Assembly: GCF_004121055.1 (NCBI RefSeq) | Contig: NZ_PYAL01000005.1 | Location: 1 to 64,000, forward strand | Direction of reading: 5' to 3' | DNA length: 64,000 bases | Origin: Achromobacter aloeverae | GTDB taxonomy: Bacteria; Pseudomonadota; Gammaproteobacteria; Burkholderiales; Burkholderiaceae_B | Shown: positions 8,314 through 16,805 of the stretch, one piece after another | Layout: every line of letters starts with the position of its first letter | Numbering within the stretch: the stretch's first letter is position 1 | Notes under the pieces: model-generated | Told to the model about the DNA's origin: nothing | The model's database searches: none | What the model saw: the letters and a program-made list of their open reading frames with translations, nothing else | Program-made: the position numbers and the translations under genes

Positions 8314-8340
8314 TAATACAAATGAGAGTTATTCGTATTA
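8314..8340 (-). promoter_or_regulatory. Fur-box-like operator
   Basis: A 27-bp near-palindrome with arms TAATACAAAT and ATTCGTATTA around GAGAGTT. It closely resembles the AAATGAGAATTATTCGCATT class of Fur operators and differs from a perfect inverted repeat by one arm position. It lies just upstream of the DUF3649/PepSY/DUF3325 operon, as expected for an iron-repressed promoter. Confidence 0.72.
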
Positions 8341-8368
8341 TTTGACGGCGCAGCAGGCTGGGCCGGGC

Positions 8369-9094
8369 CTAGGATGCCTGCCTGCCGACCAGCAAGCCGT
8401 GCATATAGCGCCCCGCCTCTTCGATGTCGCAGCGAATGGCCCGGCAGGCGCCTTCCGCGTCGCCCCGCGCCAAGGCATCGACCGCGGACGCGTGGTAATC
8501 CATGCGCTTGAGCAGGGGCACGTATTCGGGCAGGACCAGGTTCAGGACAGGCCCGCAGCGCAGCCAGAGCATCTCTATGGCGTCCTCGATCAGGTCCAGG
8601 CCGCTCAGGGCGTAGATGTGGAAATGGAACTGGCGATGCGCGTCCAGGTAACCCTCGTTCGCGGGGGCGTCGATAAGCCGGCGCATGTCGTCCACCAGCC
8701 CGCGCAGCTTGTCGATATCGGCCGCCGTGACGTGCGCGGCCGCCTCGTAGGCGGCGCGCCCTTCGAGTTCGGCGCGCATGATCAGCAACTGCTGCAGTTG
8801 CCCGGCATCGATGTCCGGCACCACCGCCCCGCCGCCCTGGCCTCCGGTGCCGCGCTTGAGCACGCGCTCGGCGATCAGGTGATTTACCGCGTCGCGCACC
8901 GGCGTCAGGCTGATGCCCAGCTCCGCGGCCACTTCCCGCAAGACGATGCGGTGTCCGGGTTCATAGCGCCCGTTGAGCAGGGCTTGGCGCAGGGCGGCAT
9001 AGGAGCGGTCCCACAAGGTTTCCCGGTCTATGGGCTGCAAGGCCGGCGCCTTGGAGCCGGCGCCGGGAGCGGACGCGGATTTCGCGTGGGGCAT
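8369..9094 (-). CDS. GntR-family (FadR subfamily) regulator
   Basis: A 241-residue regulator when started at the ATG at 9094; a longer reading from 9175 adds 27 unconserved residues. The N-terminal winged helix lies at about residues 25-85 (LREVAAELGISLTPVRDAVNHLIAE). The C-terminal FCD domain follows, with histidines and acidic residues that usually bind a metal and carboxylate (for example HRQFHFHIYALSG and DYHASAVDALARGD). It is divergent from the Bug/enolase-superfamily operon at 9278-13314 and is its probable regulator. An operator-like GTTATAAC lies between the two. Confidence 0.88.
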   Translation of the reverse strand: MPHAKSASAPGAGSKAPALQPIDRETLWDRSYAALRQALLNGRYEPGHRIVLREVAAELGISLTPVRDAVNHLIAERVLKRGTGGQGGGAVVPDIDAGQLQQLLIMRAELEGRAAYEAAAHVTAADIDKLRGLVDDMRRLIDAPANEGYLDAHRQFHFHIYALSGLDLIEDAIEMLWLRCGPVLNLVLPEYVPLLKRMDYHASAVDALARGDAEGACRAIRCDIEEAGRYMHGLLVGRQAS

Positions 9095-9181
9095 GCTGGA
9101 TGTACCTGGTGACTGGGGGCAATGGAGGCCTATTTTCTCACTTCCTCCTGGCGCCGGATCGTGCAAAAAGACCATTGTTAT

Positions 9182-9194
9182 TTGTTATAACGAA
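9182..9194. promoter_or_regulatory. Candidate GntR operator
   Basis: GTTATAAC (9184-9191) is a perfect 8-bp palindrome inside the near-palindrome TTGTTATAACGAA. It sits midway between the divergent GntR and Bug-receptor genes. Short AT-rich palindromes of this kind are typical FadR/GntR sites. Its place upstream of 9094 also favours the shorter GntR start. Confidence 0.5.
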
Positions 9195-9277
9195 TGTTAG
9201 CATGCGCCGGACTACCGAATCGCCCGCAGAGGCATAGCCCACGCCGCAACGACGGCGTACCTTCGGAGGAGACCACC

Positions 9278-10246
9278 ATGCCATCCTTTACCCGCCTGCT
9301 TAGCAGGGGCCTGCTCGCCTGCGCGCTGCCCCTGGCCGCGCCGTCACACGCGGCTGGCTTTCCCGACCACCCAATACGCTTCATCGTGCCCTGGAACGCC
9401 GGCGGCTCGAACGACATCGCGGCACGGGAACTGCAACAACTGCTCAGCGCCGACAACATCACGCTCGTCGTGGAAAACCAGCCCGGCGCGACCGGCGCGA
9501 TAGGCCTGGCCAAGGTGGCTACCTCGCCGGCCGACGGCTATGTGCTGGGCATGGGCACCAGTTCGACGCTGGCGCAGATCGCGCAGAACCTGACGCCGCT
9601 GCGCAACGAGCAGTTCACCCATATCGCCCGCGTTTCCACCGATCCCCTGATGCTGCTGGTGCCGGCCGAGGGTCCAGCCAGAAACCTGGCCGACTTCCTC
9701 GCCCTCATGAAGAAGAACCCCGGCAAGATATCCATCGGCACGCCCGGCACCAACAACCTCAATCACATCTTCGCGGAAATGACCGCGCGCAGCGCCGGCG
9801 TGGGCTATGTCAACGTTCCCTACACGGGGGGATCGCGCGTCATCACCGACCTGGCGGGCAAGCAGATCGACGGGGCGGTCCTCAAGCCTTCGGAGAGCAA
9901 GGCCCAGATCGACGCCGGGTTCGTGCGCCCCATCGGCATCTTCGCCAACGAGCGGCTGGCGCTGTATCCGGACGTGCCGACCTTCAAGGAGAAAGGCTAC
10001 GACGTCTTTCCCTACGGGCCACTCGTGCAAATGGCCTATGTCGTGGCCCCCGCGGGCCTGCCCGCGCCGGAACGCGCGCGTCTTGTGGATGCCTTCCGCA
10101 AGGCCATACAGAGCCAGAAGTACAAGGACTTCGCCGCACGGAACGGTTTCCTGGTCGACGACCTGGCCGGCGATGCGCTGGACAAGGAAGTGCGGGACGT
10201 GCAGGCCACGCTCAACAGCGTGGCCACCAAGGTCTTCAAGCCCTGA
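9278..10246 (+). CDS. Bug/TctC-family periplasmic solute receptor
   Basis: A 322-residue tripartite tricarboxylate receptor (Bug family). The ATG at 9278 is set by the strong GGAGGAG ribosome-binding site at 9265-9271 and gives a clear signal peptide (about residues 1-25). The mature chain starts with the family's FPDHPIRFIVPW...GGSNDIAAR segment and has the VENQPGATGAIG loop. Bug receptors bind carboxylates. No tctB/tctA membrane genes are present here, which is usual for the many orphan Bug genes of Bordetella relatives. It heads a catabolic operon, so it probably recognises the acid degraded by the following enzymes. Confidence 0.88.
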   Translation: MPSFTRLLSRGLLACALPLAAPSHAAGFPDHPIRFIVPWNAGGSNDIAARELQQLLSADNITLVVENQPGATGAIGLAKVATSPADGYVLGMGTSSTLAQIAQNLTPLRNEQFTHIARVSTDPLMLLVPAEGPARNLADFLALMKKNPGKISIGTPGTNNLNHIFAEMTARSAGVGYVNVPYTGGSRVITDLAGKQIDGAVLKPSESKAQIDAGFVRPIGIFANERLALYPDVPTFKEKGYDVFPYGPLVQMAYVVAPAGLPAPERARLVDAFRKAIQSQKYKDFAARNGFLVDDLAGDALDKEVRDVQATLNSVATKVFKP

Positions 10247-10324
10247 CCGACGCAGCGCTTGCCGCTACCGGCGCGCCGCCGCGCGTGCCTGCATCGATAT
10301 CGACAACACGCAATCGAGGACATG

Positions 10325-11467
10325 ATGAGCATCATCGAGAAAGTTACCTGCCACGTCGTCGCCGCCCCCGTGCAGCGTCCGTTCACGTCATCGCGCGGCT
10401 GGCTCTACAAGACCCGCGGATCCTGCATCGTCGAGATCGAGACCCGCGACGGCATCGTCGGGTGGGGCGAATGCTATGGGCCTTCCCAGGTCGCGCGCGC
10501 CTATATCGAATCGCAGTATGCGCCACGCATCATCGGCCGCGATGCGCACGACGTCGAAGTCATCTGGGATGACCTGTACAACCGTATCAAGGACTATGGC
10601 AGCAAGGGGATGGCGATCTCCGCGCTCAGCGGCATCGATATCGCGCTGTGGGACATCATCGGCAAGTCCTGCGGCAAGCCGGTGCACAAGCTGATCGGCG
10701 GGGCGTACCGGACCGAAGTGCAGTCGTACGCGACCGGCCTGTACTTCATCGACATGGATCGCCTGATCGAGGAGGCCGTGGAAGAAGCCACCGAGTACGT
10801 GCGGCAAGGTTTCACCGCCGTCAAGATGAAGATCGGGCTGGGCTCGCCCAAGCTGGACCTGCAGCGCGTGCGCGCGGTGCGCGAGGCCGTGGGAGACGAT
10901 GTCCGCCTGATGGTGGACGCCAACCACTGCTTCACCGTACCGGCCGCGATCCGCCTGGGACGCGAGCTCGAGGCGCTGGACATCGAATGGTTCGAGGAAC
11001 CGATCTCGCCGGAAGACCTGGACGGCTACGTCGAAGTCACGCGCGCCCTGGACATGGCGGTGGCCGGCGGCGAAAACGAGTTCACCCGTTGGGGTTTCCG
11101 GGACATCGTCGCGCGCAAGGCCATGGACATCGTCCAGCCCGACGTCTGCGCCGCCGGCGGCATCAGCGAATGCCGCAAGATCGCCACGCTGGCCATCAGC
11201 CATGGCGTGGAATGCGTACCCCATGCGTGGGGGTCGGCCATCGGCCTGGCCGCGACGCTGCACTTTCTTGCCGCGCTGCCCGACCAGCCGCCCAGCTTCC
11301 GGCCCATGCCGCCGCTGCTGGAATTCGAGCAATGCGAAAACCCCTTCCGCGACGAACTCACGGTGGCGCCCATCGAGCAGCGGCGCGGCATCGTGCAGAT
11401 ACCCACGGCGCCCGGCCTGGGCATCGAGATCAAGCGCGCGGTGCTCGATCGCTATCGGGTCGCCTGA
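10325..11467 (+). CDS. Enolase-superfamily enzyme (mandelate racemase/muconate lactonizing type)
   Basis: A 380-residue enzyme with the N-terminal capping domain and C-terminal modified TIM barrel of the family. The catalytic set is complete: K167 and K169 in VKMKIG, metal ligands D198 (VDANH), E224 (EEP) and E250 (GGENE), and H300 (VPHAWG). GAGGA at 10316-10320 favours the ATG at 10325 over the adjacent one at 10322. The likely reaction is dehydration or epimerisation of a carboxylate such as an aldonic acid. The downstream FAH-family and 2-hydroxyacid dehydrogenase genes support an acid-sugar pathway, but the substrate is unassigned. Confidence 0.88.
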   Translation: MSIIEKVTCHVVAAPVQRPFTSSRGWLYKTRGSCIVEIETRDGIVGWGECYGPSQVARAYIESQYAPRIIGRDAHDVEVIWDDLYNRIKDYGSKGMAISALSGIDIALWDIIGKSCGKPVHKLIGGAYRTEVQSYATGLYFIDMDRLIEEAVEEATEYVRQGFTAVKMKIGLGSPKLDLQRVRAVREAVGDDVRLMVDANHCFTVPAAIRLGRELEALDIEWFEEPISPEDLDGYVEVTRALDMAVAGGENEFTRWGFRDIVARKAMDIVQPDVCAAGGISECRKIATLAISHGVECVPHAWGSAIGLAATLHFLAALPDQPPSFRPMPPLLEFEQCENPFRDELTVAPIEQRRGIVQIPTAPGLGIEIKRAVLDRYRVA

Positions 11468-11482
11468 TACAGGGAGGCGCCG

Positions 11483-12379
11483 ATGCGTTTCATCTCGCTC
11501 CATCGCGCCGACGGACGTATCGTCCCCGGCATCATCCTGCGCCGCGACGGCGTCGACATGGCGGTGGATGTCACCCATCCAGCCAATCCGCCGTGGTACG
11601 CGGCCTTGCCGGCCGATCTGCTGGCCTGGGTCGAGGCGGGCCTGGACACGCTGTCCGCACGCCTTGCGTCGGGCCGCTACGCCGACGCCGCCTGCGTGCC
11701 CTTGTCGCAAGCCAGCCTGGCCGCGCCCCTCCCGCGTCCGGGCAAGGTCGTGGGCGCCGCGTTCAACTTCCACGACGCGTTGCGTGAGCGCGGCATGCCA
11801 CCGCCCGCGAGTCCCGTGATATTCATCAAGTCCGGACGCACGGTGATCGGTCCCGGCCAAGCCGTGCGCCTGGCCACGGATGTCGGCAACGTGACCTACG
11901 AAGCCGAACTGGGCGTGGTCATCGGCCGCACGGCGCTGCGCATCGATGCGGCGGACGCGATGGACCACGTCGCGGGCTACCTCATCGTCAACGACGTCAG
12001 CGCCAGTGACATGGTCCGCGCCGACAAGGCGTTCGTGCGCGGCAAGAGCCAGCCCACCTTCTGTCCTTGCGGTCCGTGGATCGCCACGCCCGACGAAATC
12101 GCCGATGCCGGCGCGCTGGGCGTGCGCTTGCGGCTGGACGGCATCGCGCGGCAACAAGGCAACACGGCGGACCTGGTGTTCGGCATCGCGGAACTGATCG
12201 CCCATGCTTCGACGCAGATGCCACTGGATCCCGGCGACATCATCGCCACGGGTACACCGGCCGGCGTCGCCATCGCCCACGACCCGCCCGCCTGGCTGCG
12301 CGCGGGGTCGGCCATGATCGCGGAGGTCGACGGCCTGGGCGCCCTACACAACCCCATCGTCGCGGAAGGCCGGACATGA
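11483..12379 (+). CDS. Fumarylacetoacetate hydrolase-family enzyme
   Basis: A 298-residue FAH-fold protein. It carries the metal-binding YEAELGVVIG motif, the NDVSASD segment and the GDIIATGTPAGV motif near the C-terminus. Family members hydrolyse or decarboxylate 2,4-diketo acids or open hydroxymuconates. After an enolase-superfamily dehydratase, a 2,4-diketo-3-deoxy-acid hydrolase role is plausible. The gene starts 15 bp after the upstream gene and its TGA overlaps the next ATG (ATGA), so it is in the same operon. Confidence 0.88.
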   Translation: MRFISLHRADGRIVPGIILRRDGVDMAVDVTHPANPPWYAALPADLLAWVEAGLDTLSARLASGRYADAACVPLSQASLAAPLPRPGKVVGAAFNFHDALRERGMPPPASPVIFIKSGRTVIGPGQAVRLATDVGNVTYEAELGVVIGRTALRIDAADAMDHVAGYLIVNDVSASDMVRADKAFVRGKSQPTFCPCGPWIATPDEIADAGALGVRLRLDGIARQQGNTADLVFGIAELIAHASTQMPLDPGDIIATGTPAGVAIAHDPPAWLRAGSAMIAEVDGLGALHNPIVAEGRT

Positions 12380-13314
12380 ACGAACTGCCCGTGGTGCTCC
12401 TGACCAGCGCCATCCATCCTGACGAACATGCGCGGCTGGCACGTCATGCGAACATCGTCCTGCCGGCGGATCCGCGGCCGGATACGCTGCGGCACGCGAT
12501 TGCGCCGGCACACGGCGTCATCGTGCGCAACCCGCTGCCCGCGGACATTTTCGAACACGCGCCACGCCTCAAGGCCGTGGTGCGGCATGGCGTGGGACTG
12601 GACATGATCCCGATGGAGGCGGCCCGCCGATTCCCGGTCGTGGTCGCCAATGTACCCGGCGCCAATACCGCCACCGTGGTCGAGTATTGCCTGGGCGCGA
12701 TGCTGCATCTACGCCGCCCGCTCGCCCGCCTCGACGGAATGCTGCGCGAGCAAGGCTGGGGGCCCGCGCGGGCCTATGGCGAAAGCAGCGGTGAATTGCA
12801 TGGCGCCACCTGCGGCATCGTCGGCGTGGGCGCCATAGGCCGCCGGCTGGCAACCGTGGCCGGCGCGCTGGGCATGCACACCCTGGGCTTGACCCGCAGG
12901 CCCGAGACCCTGCCACCCGGGGTGCGAGCCGTCGACCGGGAAACGTTGATGCGGGAATCGGACGTCATCGTGCTGTGCTGCCCGCTCACCGAGGCCACGC
13001 GCGGCCTGGTGGACGAAGCCGCGTTGTCCGTCGTTCGTCCCGGCGCCATCCTGATCAATGTCGCGCGCGGCCCCGTCGTCGATACGCCCGCGCTGCTCCG
13101 GGCGCTGACGGACGGGCGCCTGGCCGGGGCTGCGCTGGACGTCCACGATGTGCAGCCGCTGCCGGCCGACGCACCCATCCTGCGCGGGCCGAACGTCTTG
13201 CTGACCCCGCACGTCGCCGGATCGACCGGGGCCAGCATGCGACGCATGAGCGAAGGCGCCGTGGATGAGATGCTGCGCATCCTCGCCGGCCAGGAACCGG
13301 TCAACCGCGTTTGA
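12376..13314 (+). CDS. D-2-hydroxyacid dehydrogenase family protein (catalytic Glu replaced)
   Basis: A 312-residue NAD-dependent D-2-hydroxyacid dehydrogenase. The nucleotide-binding GVGAIG lies at about residues 150-155. The catalytic Arg is R231 (NVARGPVV) and the catalytic His is H279 (LTPHVAGST). At the position of the conserved glutamate in DVF-x-x-EP the sequence is DVHDVQP, giving Q260 instead of Glu. That Glu normally tunes the histidine pKa, so activity or pH dependence may be altered. The start overlaps the FAH stop by ATGA. It is expected to interconvert a 2-keto and a 2-hydroxy acid in the pathway. Confidence 0.85.
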   Translation: MNELPVVLLTSAIHPDEHARLARHANIVLPADPRPDTLRHAIAPAHGVIVRNPLPADIFEHAPRLKAVVRHGVGLDMIPMEAARRFPVVVANVPGANTATVVEYCLGAMLHLRRPLARLDGMLREQGWGPARAYGESSGELHGATCGIVGVGAIGRRLATVAGALGMHTLGLTRRPETLPPGVRAVDRETLMRESDVIVLCCPLTEATRGLVDEAALSVVRPGAILINVARGPVVDTPALLRALTDGRLAGAALDVHDVQPLPADAPILRGPNVLLTPHVAGSTGASMRRMSEGAVDEMLRILAGQEPVNRV

Positions 13315-13334
13315 AGCCATATCTTCGGCCATAT

Positions 13335-13377
13335 GTGTGACGCCCTATGTGTGACGCCGTATTGCGTGACGCCGTAT
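13335..13377. repeat. 14-15-bp tandem repeat, 3 copies
   Basis: GTGTGACGCCCTAT (13335-13348), GTGTGACGCCGTAT (13349-13362) and TGCGTGACGCCGTAT (13363-13377) are degenerate tandem copies in the 103-bp gap between two operons. They separate the dehydrogenase stop from the next ribosome-binding site. Confidence 0.85.
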
Positions 13378-13417
13378 TCATGAAGCTGTCGTATGAAGCC
13401 CCACTGAAGGATCCGAC

Positions 13418-14560
13418 ATGAAAATCACCGATATCGAAGCCGTGCCCATCTCCTTTCCCGTGCCGCCGGAGAAATCTGTGCGCCTGGGCATAGGCCGCAG
13501 CGTCAAGCGCGATGCCGTACTGGTACGGGTCCGCACCGACGAAGGCGTGACCGGATGGGGCGAGTCCCATCATGGACGCTGTCCGGGCGCCATCGCGCGC
13601 CTGCTGGACACCACGATCCGTGAACTGGTGCTCGGCATGGACGCGCTGGACGTCAACGGCGTCACTGCCCGCATCTTGAAAATGCAGTTCGCCAGCCATG
13701 GAATGGGCGCGGCGGCGGCGCTGGCGCTCAGCGGACTCGACCTGGCGTTGTGGGATATCCGTTCGCGCGCCAGCGGATGGCCCTTGTTCCGCCTGCTCGG
13801 CGGCGCGGCGCGTCCGGTAAAGGCCTATGCGGGCGGCATATCGCTGGGCTGGCAGGACCCGGCGCGGCTTGCCGATGAGGCGCTGGGCCTGGTCGAACAG
13901 GGCTATCGCGCGCTCAAGCTGCGCGTGGGCGATACACCGGCGCGCGACATCGCCCGGGTCCGCGCCGTCCGCGCGGCGGTCGGCGAGGATATCGACATCC
14001 TGGTGGACGCCAACACCAGCTACAGCATCGACGATGTCCGCCGCGTCATGCCAGCCTACGAAGAACAGAACGTCGGCTGGCTGGAGGAGCCCTTTCCCGC
14101 GCACGACGCGCAGGCTTATGCGCGCGCGGCGCGGCTGGGCCGCGTGCCCTTGGCGGCGGGAGAGAACCACTACACGCGTTACGAGTTCGCGCCCTTGGTG
14201 GCGTCGGGCGACGTGGGTTTCATACAGCCCGACCTGTCGAAGTGCGGCGGCATCACCGAGGGCATGCGCATCGCGGCCCTCGGCGCCGCAGCCAAGCTGA
14301 GCGTCAACCCGCACACCTCGGCCACCGCGATCAACATGGCCACCACCATCCACTATCTGTCCGCGCTCGACAACCCCGGCTACTTCGAGGCCGATGTCAC
14401 CGCGCTGAATCCCTTCCGCGACGAGATGATGGACAAGCCACCGTATGTCCTGGACAAGAACGGCATGGTGGCCCCCTACGAAGGCACGGGCCTCGGCTTG
14501 GAGATAGACGAGAAATTCCTCGCCGCGCATCCTTTGATAGAGGGACCCTGCTACGTTTGA
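13418..14560 (+). CDS. Second enolase-superfamily enzyme (MR/MLE type)
   Basis: A 380-residue member of the same superfamily as 10325-11467 but clearly divergent. Metal ligands are D197 (VDANT), E223 (LEEP) and E249 (AGEN), and the barrel-end histidine is H299 (NPHTSA). The base motif is K167-L-R169 (ALKLRVG) instead of K-x-K, so one lysine is replaced by arginine and the stereochemistry or reaction may differ. AAGGA precedes the start. It may act on an isomer of the substrate of the first enzyme, or form a unit with the convergent MFS carrier. Confidence 0.86.
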   Translation: MKITDIEAVPISFPVPPEKSVRLGIGRSVKRDAVLVRVRTDEGVTGWGESHHGRCPGAIARLLDTTIRELVLGMDALDVNGVTARILKMQFASHGMGAAAALALSGLDLALWDIRSRASGWPLFRLLGGAARPVKAYAGGISLGWQDPARLADEALGLVEQGYRALKLRVGDTPARDIARVRAVRAAVGEDIDILVDANTSYSIDDVRRVMPAYEEQNVGWLEEPFPAHDAQAYARAARLGRVPLAAGENHYTRYEFAPLVASGDVGFIQPDLSKCGGITEGMRIAALGAAAKLSVNPHTSATAINMATTIHYLSALDNPGYFEADVTALNPFRDEMMDKPPYVLDKNGMVAPYEGTGLGLEIDEKFLAAHPLIEGPCYV

Positions 14561-14631
14561 ATCCGGGCATGCCAGGCGTACCCGCGCGCAGCCCTCAGCG
14601 CCCGCGTCGGGCCCCGGGGGACTGGCCCTGG

Positions 14632-15930
14632 TCACGCCACGCGCGACAAATTTCGCGAATACGCCAGCAAGGCGGCGATGGCGGCGACCTGGACGGCCGC
14701 GGCGACGGGGAACAGCCAGGTCGCGCCGCCGATATCGCGCAGCAGGCCGAACAGCGCCGGCGCGAAGGCATAGGTGCCCTGGGACACGGCCACGATCAAC
14801 GGGATGACGCGCTGCGCATCGTCCCGCGTGAACTCGGTCTGGGCGATCAGGGGCGGCAGCGACGTGGCATTGCCGATGCCGGAGCCGAACAACAGCAGGC
14901 CGAGCCAACGCAGCGCGCCCGGGAGCGCGCCATCCTGGGGGGGCAGCCACACGCTCATCAACAGGCCGAGCACGCCCGCGACCTGCAAGCCGTAGGCGAT
15001 GGCGGCGACACGACGGCGATCCGTGCCCGGCGGCATCAGCCTGCCTACCACCATGCGGCCGAGGATCGCGCATGCCGTGCACAGGCCCATGGCGACGCCG
15101 GCGGCTTTTTCCCCCATCACGGGCACCAGCAGCGAGAACAGGTGCGCGATCAGCCCGATCTGCGCGAACAGGCCCAGGGCCATGCCGGCGCACAGGGTCA
15201 GGAAGCGGCGGTCCCGCCACGCCTTGCCCAAGGGCGCGGGCGGCGCCGATGCCGTGGCAGCGGCAGGGGCAGGCGGCTGCACTATCGCGTCCTTGCCCGC
15301 GGTGGCGTCGCCACCGTCCGGACGTTGGCCCTTGGACGCCGGCGTGTGCCGGAACACGGCGCCGGCCAGCCAGGCCATTACGCACACCATCACCAGGCCC
15401 ACCACCATCGCGGCGCCATCGAGACCCATGCGGCCGATCAGCAGCACCCATAAAGGCGAGAACACCACACCGCCCAGGCTGGCGCCGTTGTACGCCATGC
15501 CCAGCGCCGATGGGCGCCGCGCCACGTACCAGGGCGCGATCAGCGCATTCACGGCGGCGGCCCCCATGGTCACCCATCCGGCGCCGCTGAAGGTCGCTGC
15601 CAGGAACAGCTGCGCCGGTGTCGCCGCGATGCCCCACCCATACACGCCCACGGCCAGCACGGCGGCGCCCAGCACCGTGATGCGCGGCACGCCGGCCCGG
15701 CGGTACAACCGAGGCAGGTTGGCCACCACGAAGGCGCCCAGCACGAAGTGCCACGTTACCGCCGCGGACGCCCACGTCACGTCGGCGGCGCCGCGCTGCA
15801 CGACCGACTGCAAATAGACGGGGGGCCCGTAGAACCCCACGCCCCAGCCGAAGACCGCCAGCAAGAAGGTGCCCGCGATGACCCGGGATCCAAAGAATGC
15901 GCGCGCGGGCGCCACTATGCTCATCGACAT
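14632..15930 (-). CDS. MFS transporter
   Basis: A 432-residue major facilitator protein with about 12 hydrophobic segments. The long central cytoplasmic loop (about residues 190-230) is rich in Pro, Ala and Gly. The fold resembles the oxalate/formate or monocarboxylate antiporter group (FGWGVGFYGPPVYLQSVV near the N-terminus). Two in-frame starts lie 6 nt apart (15930 and 15924) with no strong ribosome-binding site. It is divergent from the ArsR-type gene, which is its likely regulator, and convergent with the enolase-superfamily gene. An organic-acid substrate is inferred. Confidence 0.82.
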   Translation of the reverse strand: MSMSIVAPARAFFGSRVIAGTFLLAVFGWGVGFYGPPVYLQSVVQRGAADVTWASAAVTWHFVLGAFVVANLPRLYRRAGVPRITVLGAAVLAVGVYGWGIAATPAQLFLAATFSGAGWVTMGAAAVNALIAPWYVARRPSALGMAYNGASLGGVVFSPLWVLLIGRMGLDGAAMVVGLVMVCVMAWLAGAVFRHTPASKGQRPDGGDATAGKDAIVQPPAPAAATASAPPAPLGKAWRDRRFLTLCAGMALGLFAQIGLIAHLFSLLVPVMGEKAAGVAMGLCTACAILGRMVVGRLMPPGTDRRRVAAIAYGLQVAGVLGLLMSVWLPPQDGALPGALRWLGLLLFGSGIGNATSLPPLIAQTEFTRDDAQRVIPLIVAVSQGTYAFAPALFGLLRDIGGATWLFPVAAAVQVAAIAALLAYSRNLSRVA

Positions 15931-16003
15931 TTTCTGCTTGTAGTGAAGGACAGGCGGCCAGTATGCTGCATTGTCGTATCCACACTTCGACCTGGATCGA
16001 ATC

Positions 16004-16696
16004 ATGCCCGACATTCCCCCCACCGTCGACGATCCGGTCGACGGCCAGCTCGCAGCCGTCGCCGCGGCCATCGGCGATCCCGCCCGCGCCCGCATGCTGT
16101 GCAGCCTGCTGGACGGCTGCGCGCGCACGGCCACAGAGCTTGCGGCCGTCGCCGACATCGGCGCGTCCACCGCCAGCAGCCATTTCTCGCGACTGCGCGA
16201 GCAAGGGCTGGTGGAACAGGCCACGCAAGGCAAGCACCGCTACTACCGCCTGGCCAATCCCGATGTCGCCGCCGCGCTGGAGGCCTTGCTAGTGGTGGCG
16301 GGCGTACGCGCCACGCCTTTCAAACCGCACACGCCGCCCGAGCTATGCGAGGCGCGCACCTGCTACAAGCACATGGCGGGCGCGGTCGCCGTCCGCCTGC
16401 ACGATGCGTTTCTGGCGCGCGGATACCTGCACGCAGGCACGGGGCAGTATGCCCTGACCGCGGCGGGCGAGGACTATCTGCGCGACCTGGGCATGGACGT
16501 GGCCACGGTTCACACCACGCGCCGCAGCTTCGCCCACCCCTGCCTGGACTGGAGCGCGCGCCGCCCGCATATCGGCGGGGCCTTGGGCGATGCGCTGCTG
16601 GCGCATTTCCTGAAGCGCAAATGGGTCGAGCGGCAGGGCCACACGCGGGCGCTGCGCCTGACCCGCAGCGGCGAAAAAGCCTTGCGCTTCGAATGA
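16004..16696 (+). CDS. ArsR-family helix-turn-helix regulator
   Basis: A 230-residue protein from the ATG at 16004; a TTG at 15971 would add 11 residues. The winged HTH lies at about residues 15-90 (AIGDPARARMLCSLLDG...ASTASSHFSRLREQGLV). A C-terminal domain of about 130 residues follows, carrying the ELCEARTCYKHMAG motif typical of a long-form ArsR subgroup. The two cysteines in that motif could sense metal or redox state, but the subgroup is not restricted to metals. It is divergent from the MFS gene with about 70 bp between them. The stop codon lies inside a 12-bp tandem repeat. Confidence 0.82.
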   Translation: MPDIPPTVDDPVDGQLAAVAAAIGDPARARMLCSLLDGCARTATELAAVADIGASTASSHFSRLREQGLVEQATQGKHRYYRLANPDVAAALEALLVVAGVRATPFKPHTPPELCEARTCYKHMAGAVAVRLHDAFLARGYLHAGTGQYALTAAGEDYLRDLGMDVATVHTTRRSFAHPCLDWSARRPHIGGALGDALLAHFLKRKWVERQGHTRALRLTRSGEKALRFE

Positions 16697-16727
16697 AGCA
16701 TTAAATGAAGCATTAAATGAGGCATTA
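16692..16727. repeat. 12-bp tandem repeat, 3 copies, spanning a stop codon
   Basis: AATGAAGCATTA occurs at 16692-16703 and 16704-16715, with a one-base variant at 16716-16727. The first copy contains the TGA of the ArsR-type gene. Because each unit carries TGA in the same frame, copy changes would not extend the protein. Confidence 0.9.
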
Positions 16728-16805
16728 AACCTAGCCCTGAACGATGCTTCGAATAAGGCGTGAAGCGCGAGCCCCACCTGCGCGCGCATCGACCCGCCGC
16801 CCGCA

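Noticed and set aside
13301-16237. Very long minus-strand open frame (about 978 codons) across the second enolase-superfamily gene and the MFS gene
   Set aside because: It is antisense to genes with intact family motifs, its composition is Arg/Gly/Ala-rich without recognisable domains, and long shadow frames are normal at this GC content.
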